Positions 7,765-16,073 of a stretch of DNA of 64,000 nucleotides are shown one piece after another. A program made the translations under genes and the position numbers. Below the pieces are notes generated by a model. The model had not been told where the DNA came from and ran no database searches. It saw only the letters and a list, made by a program, of their open reading frames with translations. This DNA comes from JAKFWI01 sp031399165 (GTDB lineage Bacteria > Pseudomonadota > Alphaproteobacteria > Caulobacterales > Aquidulcibacteraceae), in assembly GCA_031399165.1 (NCBI GenBank), contig JANNOO010000033.1, forward strand, positions 52,441-116,440, given 5' to 3'. Each line of letters opens with the position of its first letter. Position 1 is the stretch's first letter.

Positions 7765-9222
7765 TCAGGCTTGTCGCGCGGCTGGCGTAGGGCCGGGCAC
7801 AGGACCGATCTGCGCGGCGCGCAGGGTTGGACCAGTAGACGGCTCAACGACCGTGGGCGCATCGACGCGCGCGCCAGCCGGCGGCAAAGCCAGTACGGAG
7901 CCCGCGCCCGCATCCCTGCCGCCGCGCTCCATCCGCGGATGAATCAGCTGGCCCGCGTCGCCATAGACGTAAACCAGCCGCGCCCAATCAGCGTCTTCAT
8001 AGAAGAACGCCGGCCCATCTGGATCGAGATCGGACCAATCGGGTTCGCGCGGCGCAACCGCGGCCTGCGCAAGCCAATTGCGCGCGCCAACCTCATCGCC
8101 CTTGCCACGGCAGACCACCGCAAACAGACCCGATATGCGCGAGGAGGGATTTTCGCGGAACGCTTCTTCCAGCGGGCCCCACGCGGCATTCCAATCCTTG
8201 CGGTCGAGCGCCAGTTCGGCCGCCAGAATTTTGCTCTCGCGGTGATCGGGTTTCAGCCCCACCAGCGTCGCCATGCGCTTGGCGCGCTCAGCCGCGGTCT
8301 CGTCGTGCTTAAGATCGCGATAGGCGTGCGCGATCGCCGGGTGCGGCGCGTTTTCCCACGCCTCTTCCAGAATGCTCGCCGCCTTCCAGGCTTTCCCATC
8401 TTCGAGCATCAGCCGCGAAGCAAGCGCCGCGGCCGGCGCAAAGCCCGCAGACAAGCGCACGGCCTTTTCCACGCGATCAATCGCCCGGTCGAGCCGGCCT
8501 TCGCGATCTTCGCGCGCCGCCGATGCGGTCATCAGCACGGCCTTACGGCGCGTGACCACACGCAGCTCAACCAGTTTGCGCTTTTCGCCTTCTTCGAGGG
8601 CCTCGATCGCGCCGTCCCAATCGCCGGCCTGCACCTTGAGTTCAAACAGGGTAGTGAACGGCCAGGTCGATGATTTGGCGAGCTTCAGCGCCGCCTCCGC
8701 GTGGCTCATCGCCGCCTGGCGATCGCCGCGCTTTAGCGCCGAAGCCAGCAGCCCCTTGCGGCCGAGCAATTCGGTGTCTTCGTTGGCCAGCATGCCGGAA
8801 TAGGCGCGCTCGGCGCCAGCAACATCGCCCGCCACTTCCGCCGCGCGCGCTTCCAGAAGATTGGCCAGGCGCGGTTCTTCAATCAGATTTTCCGCGCGTT
8901 CAGCGTGCTTGCGGGCATCCTCGAACTCGCCTGCCTCAGCGGCGATCAGACCGAGCGCCAGCGATTCCTGGCCTTTCTTGCGCCTCATCCGCTCATTGGC
9001 CTTGCCCAGACGGCCAGGCGAATCGAGCAGCAGCATCAGGAATCGGAGCAGCGGCAGCAGGAACGCCATGAGCAGCATCACCGCCAGAACGCCAAACAAC
9101 GCCGTGGTCTCGATCCGCGTGCCAAACCATTCGATCATCACCAGACCGGGTTGATTGGCGACGGAGATCGCCGCAAGCGCGGCGAACACGGCAACAACGA
9201 GAAGGATCGCGATGCGAAGCAT
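7765..9222 (-). CDS. HemY-like membrane TPR protein
   Basis: A 485-residue protein with two hydrophobic segments at the N-terminus (about 1-23 and 41-68) matching the HemY N-terminal domain, including NQPGLVMIEWFG, followed by alpha-helical TPR-like repeats to about residue 400 and a proline-rich tail. It is the last gene of the hemC-hemD-mitofilin-hemY order, 6 bases after the frameshifted gene. HemY proteins are inner-membrane factors linked to late heme biosynthesis but are not proven enzymes; this is not the protoporphyrinogen oxidase called HemY in Gram-positives. Confidence 0.82.
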   Translation of the reverse strand: MLRIAILLVVAVFAALAAISVANQPGLVMIEWFGTRIETTALFGVLAVMLLMAFLLPLLRFLMLLLDSPGRLGKANERMRRKKGQESLALGLIAAEAGEFEDARKHAERAENLIEEPRLANLLEARAAEVAGDVAGAERAYSGMLANEDTELLGRKGLLASALKRGDRQAAMSHAEAALKLAKSSTWPFTTLFELKVQAGDWDGAIEALEEGEKRKLVELRVVTRRKAVLMTASAAREDREGRLDRAIDRVEKAVRLSAGFAPAAALASRLMLEDGKAWKAASILEEAWENAPHPAIAHAYRDLKHDETAAERAKRMATLVGLKPDHRESKILAAELALDRKDWNAAWGPLEEAFRENPSSRISGLFAVVCRGKGDEVGARNWLAQAAVAPREPDWSDLDPDGPAFFYEDADWARLVYVYGDAGQLIHPRMERGGRDAGAGSVLALPPAGARVDAPTVVEPSTGPTLRAAQIGPVPGPTPAARQA

Positions 9223-9228
9223 GCCGGC

Positions 9229-10477
9229 CTAACCCTTCTTCGACAATTGCGAGCGGATCGCCGCCAGCCTCTGATCGATTTCCACGCGCGTCTTGGCCTT
9301 TTCGAGCCAGGGCGCGACGACTTTCGCCCCCTCGCCCTTCAGCTTGGAAAGCTGCGCCACCGCGCCGTCCAGATCGTTCGCCTTCATCTTCGCCGAAGCG
9401 CTTTCGACGAGGTCATTGCTATCGTCGCGCTCATCCACGCGGCGCACGACAACGAATTGTGCGAGGCTGGCCTGCACCTGCCCCCACATGCCCGCGTCCG
9501 GATCGCCCACGCGCGCTGCACGCACCAGCTCCAGTTCAATCTTCGTGAACTGATCGCGCAATTGCTCGCGCGTTGGCGCGCCCTTCTTTGAAAGCGCGGC
9601 GAGCGCCACGACATTCGGGTCTTCCGGCAGCACGCCAACCAGCGCCGCGTAGGCTGGCTCGAACGGGCCAGACGAACGCGCCGCGTCCGTCGCGGCGGCG
9701 ACCGCATAGGAAGCGCGCGCCGCATCCGTCGCATCCTTTGCGCCCTTGGCCACATCGGTGAACTGGCCCTGCAAATTATCTACGCGCGTGGCGACCGCGC
9801 CGACATTGGCGTCGAACTTGGCTTCCAGCGCTTTGTTTTGCGCCTGTAGCGCCTGGATCTGCGCCATCATGTCAGCGGGATTGACGCCAGCGGCCGCTTC
9901 GAACGAGAGCACTTTGCCAGCGCGCTTTTCGAGTTCGCCCATACGCGCCTGCAAACTCGCCGTGGCGCGCGCAACTCGCCGTGGCGCGCGCAACTTGCCC
10001 GTCAGTTGCAGCGGACGGGTCTTGCGGCAGCGCTTCCAGCGCCGCGAAACGCTGGCGCAAGGCCGCCGTTTCTTCCGGCCCGCCGGGAAACAGCTTCAAG
10101 CCGACGTCAATGTTCGCCAGCTTTTTTTGCGCCGCGGCGACGTCCGCCTTCAGCTGTAGATAGTCGGCCTTGAATTGCGGCGACACGCCGCCGGCCGCAT
10201 CGATCGCCTGCAATTTCAACTTGGCTTCCGCCAACGTGACGGCGGCCTGGGCCTGTGCAAGGCGCGTCTGCGTGAGTTCATCGGGCGCGGCTGCGTCCAG
10301 CAACGGCGCCAATGCCGGCGTACGCGGCGCAAGCGCGCCCAAAACACCGCCGCCCAGCGCAGACACACAAGCCAGCGCCACCGCTGCGCCCATGCCTACG
10401 CCGCGGCCCTGCGCCGGCTCGAAATCGGCGTCGATCGGTTCGGCGCGTCCGCGCTCGCCGGTATCGTTGGCGGCCAT
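9229..10477 (-). pseudogene. Mitofilin/COG4223-like membrane protein, frameshifted
   Basis: Two open frames on the minus strand form one gene. The first (start 10477) has a polar N-terminus, one membrane helix near residues 27-48 and a coiled coil; it loses homology after VARATAS and stops at 9872. The second carries the remaining coiled coil and C-terminal domain to 9229. Between them is an exact 19-base tandem duplication (9955-9973 and 9974-9992). Removing one copy gives a continuous 409-residue protein reading ARATASLQARMGELEKR. Such proteins sit between hemD and hemY in many alphaproteobacteria and resemble mitochondrial Mic60 in architecture. It is either a recent inactivating mutation or an assembly error. 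Confidence 0.85.
9955..9992. repeat. 19-bp perfect tandem duplication causing a frameshift
   Basis: Two identical adjacent copies of actcgccgtggcgcgcgca at 9955-9973 and 9974-9992. Nineteen bases is not a multiple of three, and deleting one copy restores a 1230-base reading frame in the surrounding mitofilin-like gene. Confidence 0.95.
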
Positions 10478-10515
10478 GAGAATCCCCTCGCGCCTACGCC
10501 TCTATTCAGGCGACT

Positions 10516-10546
10516 GATTCGCGAATCGTACGGCGAGCCTTGAATC
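10516..10546. promoter_or_regulatory. Cluster of three GANTC (CcrM-type) sites
   Basis: Between hemD and the mitofilin-like gene lie GATTC (10516-10520), GAATC (10523-10527) and GAATC (10542-10546). The first two form the perfect 12-base palindrome GATTCGCGAATC. GANTC is the target of the CcrM methyltransferase in alphaproteobacteria and often marks cell-cycle-regulated promoters; regulation here is inference. Confidence 0.35.
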
Positions 10547-10549
10547 GGC

Positions 10550-11260
10550 TCAAGCGCGTTCGGCGGCAACCTCCTCAAGCAGCGCAAGCAGCGCTGTTTC
10601 ACGCGGCGCGGAAGCAACGAGGATTCTCTTGAAATCAAAGGCGGAAGCGCGCTCGGCAGATCGCCCGCCAATACACAACGCATTGAGCCGCGCAGCCTGT
10701 GAACGAAAAAGGGCAGCCTCGGCAATTCGGCAAAATGATTCGGCGCCGCGCGCACTATGAAAAATTACTGAATCCCCGGACGCGTGATTTGTGAGTAAAC
10801 TTACCGCCGCTGGCGTAAGCGCATGTGCCATCCGCGCGCGATAAACGATCAGGCGCCGCGCCTCGTACCCGGCGTCGGCGATCGCTTCGGCAACATTGGC
10901 GGCAATATCCTCGCCGCTGACGTGCACCATCGCGCCAGCGCCCGGATCGAGCCCCCGCGCCAGGGCGACGAGATCGACCGCCGCACCATCAGCCGAACGC
11001 ACATCTGTGTAACCGATTGCGCGCGCGGCCTCCGCCGTCCCATCGCCCACGGTCAGCGCCGGCAAATCTTGCATGCCAAGGGCGCGCACGCCGGCCGCAC
11101 TGGTAAATAGCAGGGCCTGCACGCCGGCGGCATCGAAGGTGAACGGCAACGTCTCGGTGATCAGCGCCGGCGACACGACAGGGCGATGGCCCATGCGCGC
11201 AATACGCGCCGCGCTGGCCTCCGCTTCCGGCGCCGCACGCGTGATCAGTACGCGGATCAT
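10550..11260 (-). CDS. hemD: Uroporphyrinogen-III synthase
   Basis: A 236-residue HemD-type protein of low sequence conservation: N-terminal VLITRAAPEAEASAARI, central TVGDGTAEAARAIGY and VHVSGEDIA, and the HSARGAESFC motif in the second half. It closes and inverts ring D of hydroxymethylbilane in the cytoplasm. Its ATG overlaps the hemC stop (ATGA), so the two are coupled. Confidence 0.85.
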   Translation of the reverse strand: MIRVLITRAAPEAEASAARIARMGHRPVVSPALITETLPFTFDAAGVQALLFTSAAGVRALGMQDLPALTVGDGTAEAARAIGYTDVRSADGAAVDLVALARGLDPGAGAMVHVSGEDIAANVAEAIADAGYEARRLIVYRARMAHALTPAAVSLLTNHASGDSVIFHSARGAESFCRIAEAALFRSQAARLNALCIGGRSAERASAFDFKRILVASAPRETALLALLEEVAAERA

Positions 11261-12204
11261 ATCATCGCGGCGAGCGCCGTTCCGGCTTTGGCCCTGATCG
11301 CGCGCCCAAGCTCAAAGCCGAAAGCCGCCGCCTCCGTCGCATTTGGCAGCGCGGCGGCGTGGCGCGTTTCGTAAAACCGCTGCGCGCCGTCCTCCGAGAA
11401 CACTTCGCCGTGCATGCGCCAGCCGGCGCCGTCACGCGCCGCGTGCGCAGCGATCGGCGTGCGGCACGAACCGTCGAGCTCGATCAAAAACGCGCGCTCC
11501 GCCGCCACCGCAATCCAGGCAGCCTCATTGTTTAACGCCAGCAAGGCGTCAGAAGCCCGCGTGTCGTCAGCACGCGCGGTAATCGCCAGCGCGCCCTGCG
11601 CCGGCGCGGGCAGCATATCGTCGATGTCGATGACGCTGGTGGCGTGTTTCTCAAGGCCGAGACGCTTGAGACCGGCTAGCGCGAGAAATGTCGCGTCCGC
11701 CTCACCAGCCTCGATCTTGCGTAAGCGCGTTTCAACATTGCCGCGCAGCATCGCCATCTGCAAATCCGGACGCCGGAACAGAAGCTGCGATTGGCGGCGC
11801 AGACTGGCGCTGCCGACGACAGCGCCATGCGCCAGCTCCGCCGGCGTCTTTGCTTTCAGCGAAATGAAGGCGTCACGCGGGTCTTCCCGCTCCGGCGTGG
11901 CGATTAATTCGATGCCGGGCGGCAGGCGCGTCGGCAGATCCTTCGCCGAATGTATGGCCAGATCAATGCGGCGATCGAACAGCGCCTCATCCAGTTCCTT
12001 GGTGAAAAGCCCCTTGCCGCCGGCCTCGGAAAGCGGACGGTCCTGGATGCGGTCGCCGGTCGTGGTGATCGCCAAGATGGGCAGACGTTCGTCGAGACCG
12101 CCTGCCGCCACGCCCAGGAGGGCGCCAAGACGCGCCTGCGTGCGGCGCGTCTGCGCCATCGAAAGCGGGGAGCCCCGCGCGCCTATGCGAAAAATCACCG
12201 TCAT
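11257..12204 (-). CDS. hemC: Porphobilinogen deaminase (hydroxymethylbilane synthase)
   Basis: A 315-residue enzyme, usual length for HemC. It has the substrate-site run HSAKDLPTRLP (85-95) with its catalytic Asp, the conserved LRGNVETRLRKI (153-164), and the dipyrromethane-cofactor cysteine in ELDGSCRTPIA (C247). It joins four porphobilinogens into hydroxymethylbilane. It is the first gene of the heme operon and is divergent from tsaD with only 32 bases between the starts, so the promoters must overlap. Confidence 0.95.
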   Translation of the reverse strand: MTVIFRIGARGSPLSMAQTRRTQARLGALLGVAAGGLDERLPILAITTTGDRIQDRPLSEAGGKGLFTKELDEALFDRRIDLAIHSAKDLPTRLPPGIELIATPEREDPRDAFISLKAKTPAELAHGAVVGSASLRRQSQLLFRRPDLQMAMLRGNVETRLRKIEAGEADATFLALAGLKRLGLEKHATSVIDIDDMLPAPAQGALAITARADDTRASDALLALNNEAAWIAVAAERAFLIELDGSCRTPIAAHAARDGAGWRMHGEVFSEDGAQRFYETRHAAALPNATEAAAFGFELGRAIRAKAGTALAAMI

Positions 12205-12236
12205 GCGCTAACAAGCGCGACCTATCAGGCGCGCGC

Positions 12237-13331
12237 GTGAACGACAAATCAGATTTCGGCCCCGTCCTTGGCATCGAGACCAGCTGCGATGAAACGGCGG
12301 CGGCGGTCGTGCGCCTTGTCGGCGGCAAGCCCGAAATCCTGTCCGATGTGATCTGGAGTCAGGACGAGGAGCATGCCCCCTATGCTGGCGTGGTGCCGGA
12401 AATCGCGGCCCGGGCGCATGTCGAGAAAGTTGATTTGGCCATCGCCGAGGCGATGAGGAGCGCCGGGCTGGGGTTTGACCGCCTCGCCGGAATAGCTGCG
12501 ACCGCGGGGCCGGGGCTGATCGGCGGCGTGATGGTGGGGCTGACAGCCGGCAAAGCGGTCGCGATGGCGCGCAACCTGCCCTTCTCGGCGGTGAACCACC
12601 TCGAAGGCCACGCTTTATCGCCGCGTCTGACTGGCGCGGCGCCGTTTCCTTATCTGCTGCTGCTGGCCTCGGGCGGACATTGCCAATTCATCGCTGTGCG
12701 CGGCGTTGGCAACTATACCCGGCTGGGAACCACAATAGACGACGCGGCAGGCGAGGCGTTCGACAAAGCCGCCAAACTGCTCGGCTTCGGCTTTCCAGGC
12801 GGCCCGGCGATCGAGGCGGCGGCAAAAACGGGCGATCCGGGCCGCTACGCGCTGCCGCGGCCACTGCGCGGCCGGGCCGGGTGCGACCTTTCCTTTGCGG
12901 GATTAAAGAGCGCGCTGGCGCGGCTGGCCGAGAACGCGACCAGCGACCAGGACCGCGCCGATCTGGCCGCCTCATTCCAGGCAGCCGTACTCGACGTCAT
13001 TGATGACCGCACCGCCAACGCGATTGAGATTTACGAACGTCTAGGACTTGGCGGAGGGCTGTTCGTCACCGCCGGGGGCGTCGCCGCCAATGCCGCGCTG
13101 CGGGCCCGGCTGGAGCGCCTAACCGAGGCGCGGGGCTATCGATTCATTGCTCCGCCACCGCGCTATTGCACGGATAACGCCGCCATGATCGCGCTGGCAG
13201 GAATTGAACGATTAAACATTGGATTCAGCGATCAGATGAGCACGCCGCCGCGGGCGCGCTGGCCGCTGGATGAGCATGCGGCTGTAGCGCGGCCCACTCA
13301 CGCGGCTGGCCGAAAGGGCGCCAAGGCGTGA
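12237..13331 (+). CDS. tsaD: tRNA N6-adenosine threonylcarbamoyltransferase
   Basis: A 364-residue Kae1/TsaD protein. It begins LGIETSCDETAAAVV, has the metal-binding HLEGH (H121, H125), the ASGGHCQ phosphate loop region and the C-terminal TDNAAMIA motif. With TsaB and TsaE it makes t6A37 in tRNAs reading ANN codons. GTG 12237 is the start, preceded by a short intergenic region shared with hemC. Confidence 0.95.
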   Translation: MNDKSDFGPVLGIETSCDETAAAVVRLVGGKPEILSDVIWSQDEEHAPYAGVVPEIAARAHVEKVDLAIAEAMRSAGLGFDRLAGIAATAGPGLIGGVMVGLTAGKAVAMARNLPFSAVNHLEGHALSPRLTGAAPFPYLLLLASGGHCQFIAVRGVGNYTRLGTTIDDAAGEAFDKAAKLLGFGFPGGPAIEAAAKTGDPGRYALPRPLRGRAGCDLSFAGLKSALARLAENATSDQDRADLAASFQAAVLDVIDDRTANAIEIYERLGLGGGLFVTAGGVAANAALRARLERLTEARGYRFIAPPPRYCTDNAAMIALAGIERLNIGFSDQMSTPPRARWPLDEHAAVARPTHAAGRKGAKA

Positions 13332-13343
13332 GTGAGCCGAGCC

Positions 13344-13457
13344 TTACAGAATTACCTGTGCCGCCAAGTAGAAGATTGGCGCTGCCATCGCCGCCGTGAT
13401 CGCCACGGCTGCGACTACGCTGGCGACGCGAAAGCGCATGTCCAATACGTTAGCCAT
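13344..13457 (-). CDS. Micro-protein 1 of a paralogous pair, 37 aa
   Basis: ATG 13457 follows GGAGG with good spacing; a longer in-frame start exists upstream but lacks such a site. The protein is a charged N-terminus (MANVLDMRFR) followed by one hydrophobic helix ending LAAQVIL. It resembles the neighbouring 35-residue protein at 13683-13790 in size, layout and C-terminal LAAQ-hydrophobic ending. It is probably a single-pass inner-membrane peptide; function unknown. It converges with tsaD, 12 bases from its stop. Confidence 0.55.
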   Translation of the reverse strand: MANVLDMRFRVASVVAAVAITAAMAAPIFYLAAQVIL

Positions 13458-13682
13458 CGAAGCCTCCATTTGTTTTGATGTTGCACCTGCGAACATCACA
13501 ACACCAACATGGTCTTGCCCCATTTCAGGTGAAACCCCTTGTTCCACCTAGCTCCCCTGCAATTCTGCATGGAAGTTGACGACACGTCACCGCTATGCGC
13601 TTCGCGATCGCACATCAATTTGTTGCGATGCAATGAGCGCCGAACGAATTGTCCACAGCGGTTCCATAGGCGCGCATCGGGT

Positions 13683-13790
13683 TTAGCCGATGATCTGAGC
13701 CGCCAGCAGCGCGATCGGGCTGCCGAAGAAAGCGAACACGCCGGTCGCCGCGATCAGAGCGGCGATACGAAAGAAAACTGAGCTTGCCAT
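13683..13790 (-). CDS. Micro-protein 2 of a paralogous pair, 35 aa
   Basis: ATG 13790 is preceded by GGAG eight bases upstream and the frame ends at TAA 13683-13685. The product begins MASSVFFRIAALIAATG and ends LLAAQIIG: a short basic start and one hydrophobic helix. The pattern R-(I/V)-A-x(2)-(I/V)-A-A...P-I-x-x-L-A-A-Q-(I/V)-I is shared with the 37-residue protein 226 bases downstream. An AT-rich leader (13800-13870) with TTCACT and TATATT spaced 18 bases could be its promoter. Function unknown; homology within the pair supports both being real. Confidence 0.55.
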   Translation of the reverse strand: MASSVFFRIAALIAATGVFAFFGSPIALLAAQIIG

Positions 13791-14027
13791 GTGACGATCT
13801 CCATCAATCAATGATGAGAAGAATATACACTCAACCTGAACCGCGAGTGAATATTTTACATTTCATTTAGTAGTCACACCGCAAAGTCCGGACCGCTGCT
13901 TCTGACGCCATAAATTCTATTACATTCAATAGCATAGCTCCGCATTTCAGCGTGTTACTCCGTGTAGCTGACGACCAAGCGCTCCGATTTTTGCAAAATG
14001 TAGCTTTGTGGCGGCTTTGACGCGCCG

Positions 14028-14648
14028 CTATTGCTCGTTAGCAGCGGCGCGAGCGTCGTAATCCGGGCGGTAAAGCCCGTTCAGAATCAGAGTCAGCACG
14101 CCATCCAGCTCGCGCTCGAGCTTTGGCAGAGCAAGCATCGAAAACAGGTGGGGAAACGAGAATTTCTGAGTCGCCGCCTGAACCATTTCGGCGGTGTATT
14201 CCACGTCCATCGGCCGAAAGAGGCTGTCCTCCGCGCCATCCTTCAAAACCTCTGCCAGGAACACCCGTTGCAACGCCATTTGCTCGCTATGTCCGAGCGG
14301 GCGTTCGGTTTTCAGAACTTCAGCCAGTTCGATGATCTTGGCGTCACGCTCGATCAGCGCGTAATTTTCGCGCATCTGGACCGTGAGGATATCGCGCAAG
14401 CGCTTGTCCGCCGGCGCCCCCTTCCGGCGCGCAATCGCGGAAAGACGCCCGTTCTGTTCCATCGCATGCTGACGCGCGATGGCCTCGGCGATGTCGATTT
14501 TCGCTTCAAAAAACCGATAGATGTTCCCCGGAGACATCCGGCAATCGGCGGCGATTTCCGCCATGGTTGTCTTGTTGTACCCGTAATGCTTGATGCGCTC
14601 GGCCGCCGCATGGAGAATGCGGTCGCGCGTGTCGATCTTCTGATCCAT
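14028..14648 (-). CDS. TetR family transcriptional regulator
   Basis: A 206-residue protein with an N-terminal TetR helix-turn-helix: TRDRILHAAAERIKHYGYN, then TTMAEIAADCRMSPGNIYRFF, followed by an all-helical ligand/dimer domain. It is divergent from gpsA; 34 bases separate the starts and hold a palindromic site, so it probably represses itself and perhaps gpsA. The ligand cannot be deduced; lipid-related signals are conceivable because gpsA supplies glycerol-3-phosphate. Confidence 0.88.
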   Translation of the reverse strand: MDQKIDTRDRILHAAAERIKHYGYNKTTMAEIAADCRMSPGNIYRFFEAKIDIAEAIARQHAMEQNGRLSAIARRKGAPADKRLRDILTVQMRENYALIERDAKIIELAEVLKTERPLGHSEQMALQRVFLAEVLKDGAEDSLFRPMDVEYTAEMVQAATQKFSFPHLFSMLALPKLERELDGVLTLILNGLYRPDYDARAAANEQ

Positions 14649-14672
14649 TTCATAGGGATAAGGCGGTGGAGC

Positions 14673-14694
14673 TGAATATTCAATGAATGATTCA
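14673..14694. promoter_or_regulatory. Double palindrome between tetR and gpsA, candidate operator
   Basis: TGAATATTCA (14673-14682) is a perfect 10-base palindrome ending just before the gpsA ATG, and TGAATgATTCA (14684-14694) is a second palindrome covering its first codons. The half-sites share TGAAT/ATTCA, typical of a TetR dimer site. Binding there would block gpsA ribosome access or transcription and, 25 bases away, the tetR start. Confidence 0.5.
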
Positions 14695-15699
14695 GTCCTC
14701 CCATCTCCGCTCCAGCGCGTGGGCGTTTACGGCGCGGGCGCTTGGGGCACCGCGCTAGCGCAAGTGGCCGCCGGCGCTGGCCGGGATGTCACGCTCTGGG
14801 CGCTCGAGCCGGAATTGGTCGAAGCCATTGGGCAAAGACATATCAACCCTCTTTTCCTGCCCAATCAGGCACTGAACCAGACAATTAGAGCTACGGGCGA
14901 CTTGAAAACGCTTGCCGCGTGTGACGTGATCCTGGCCGTGCCGCCGGCCCAGCACATGCGCGCCAGCCTCGCCGCGCTCGCGCCGCTTCTCAGGGGCGCG
15001 CCGATCGTTCTGTGCGCAAAGGGCGTAGAACAGACCACGCTGGCCTTAATGAGCGACATCCTGGCAGAGACGGCCCCTGACGCACCCGCAGCCGTGCTTT
15101 CAGGGCCGGGCTTCGCGATAGACGTAGCCCGCCTCCTGCCAACCGCCACCACAATCGCGTGCGCCGATCCAGCGCTCGGCGCACGCCTGGTCGCCACGCT
15201 CGGCATGCCGTCATTCCGGCCCTATCTCAGCGATGACCTTGTGGGCGCGCAGATTGGCGGGGCGGTGAAGAACGTGATCGCCATCGCCTGCGGCGTCGCC
15301 GAGGGCCGCAAGCTCGGCGAAGGCGCGCGCGCGGCCTTGATCACGCGCGGCTTCGCAGAAATGACCCGGCTTGGCCTGGCGATGGGCGCGCGCGCCGAAA
15401 CGCTGAACGGCCTCTGCGGCCTCGGCGATCTCGTGCTCACCTGCGTTTCGCGCACCTCGCGCAACACTTCGTTCGGCATCGGCCTAGGCGAAGGCAAAAC
15501 GCCGGCTGAATTGATCGCGGGCAGCCGCTCAGTCGCCGAAGGCGCGGCAACCGCGCCGGCCGTGGCCGCGTTGGCAAAGAAACACAATATCGAGATGCCA
15601 ATCTGCGAAGCGATTGATGGGGTGCTCGCGGGCAGGCTGAGCGTCGAAGCGGCGATCGGCGCGCTGCTCTCGCGGCCGTTCCGCGCAGAAGGGCAATGA
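14683..15699 (+). CDS. gpsA: Glycerol-3-phosphate dehydrogenase (NAD(P)+)
   Basis: A 338-residue GpsA with the Rossmann loop GAGAWGTALA (17-26), the CAKGVEQ strand and the active-site region GGAVKNVIAIACGVAEG plus NGLCGLGDLVLTC. It reduces dihydroxyacetone phosphate to sn-glycerol-3-phosphate for phospholipids. ATG 14683 follows GGTGGAG by about 12 bases; homology really begins at VGVYGAGAWG, so a start a few codons later is possible. Its stop overlaps the next gene (ATGA). Confidence 0.93.
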   Translation: MNDSVLPSPLQRVGVYGAGAWGTALAQVAAGAGRDVTLWALEPELVEAIGQRHINPLFLPNQALNQTIRATGDLKTLAACDVILAVPPAQHMRASLAALAPLLRGAPIVLCAKGVEQTTLALMSDILAETAPDAPAAVLSGPGFAIDVARLLPTATTIACADPALGARLVATLGMPSFRPYLSDDLVGAQIGGAVKNVIAIACGVAEGRKLGEGARAALITRGFAEMTRLGLAMGARAETLNGLCGLGDLVLTCVSRTSRNTSFGIGLGEGKTPAELIAGSRSVAEGAATAPAVAALAKKHNIEMPICEAIDGVLAGRLSVEAAIGALLSRPFRAEGQ

Positions 15700-16073
15700 G
15701 CGAGCCCAACCGCGCACGGCCCGCAGACGGGACGGCGCTAATCGCCCTCAACACGCTCAAACCGGGCGGCGCGGCCGTGGTCGATTTCCGCACTGGCGAC
15801 GCGCTTTATTCGCTGATTATCGCGCGCGACGATCAGCGAATCTACGCGTACGAAAATTCCTGTCCGCACGCGCGCGCGCCGCTTGAGCGCTTCGACGGCG
15901 TTATGATCGTGGAACAGAAGCGCTTCATCGTGTGCGCCATGCACGGCGCGTCTTTTGGCCTGACAGATGGAAAATGCGTTGGCGGACCCGCGCTCGGGAC
16001 AGCGCTAACGCGTGAGGCAATCTATGTGGAAGCGGGCATTGTGCGCTTAGGCGTCGGGCCCGCGCCCGCGTGA
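15696..16073 (+). CDS. Rieske [2Fe-2S] protein, 125 aa
   Basis: A small stand-alone Rieske domain with both ligand pairs: CPH (C56, H58) and CAMH (C80, H83). There is no signal peptide or membrane anchor, so it is probably a soluble ferredoxin-like electron carrier such as a NirD/NdoA-type protein. It overlaps gpsA by 4 bases and its 3' end overlaps the convergent DUF2167 gene by 27 bases. The redox partner is unknown. Confidence 0.85.
   Translation: MSEPNRARPADGTALIALNTLKPGGAAVVDFRTGDALYSLIIARDDQRIYAYENSCPHARAPLERFDGVMIVEQKRFIVCAMHGASFGLTDGKCVGGPALGTALTREAIYVEAGIVRLGVGPAPA

Noticed and set aside
13641..13660. DnaA-box-like TTGTCCACA near 13648
   Set aside because: A single near-match with no AT-rich repeats or other DnaA boxes around; no origin features.
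13539..13781. 80-residue plus-strand frame over the micro-protein region
   Set aside because: Low-complexity arginine-rich product; the minus-strand micro-proteins with ribosome sites explain the region better.
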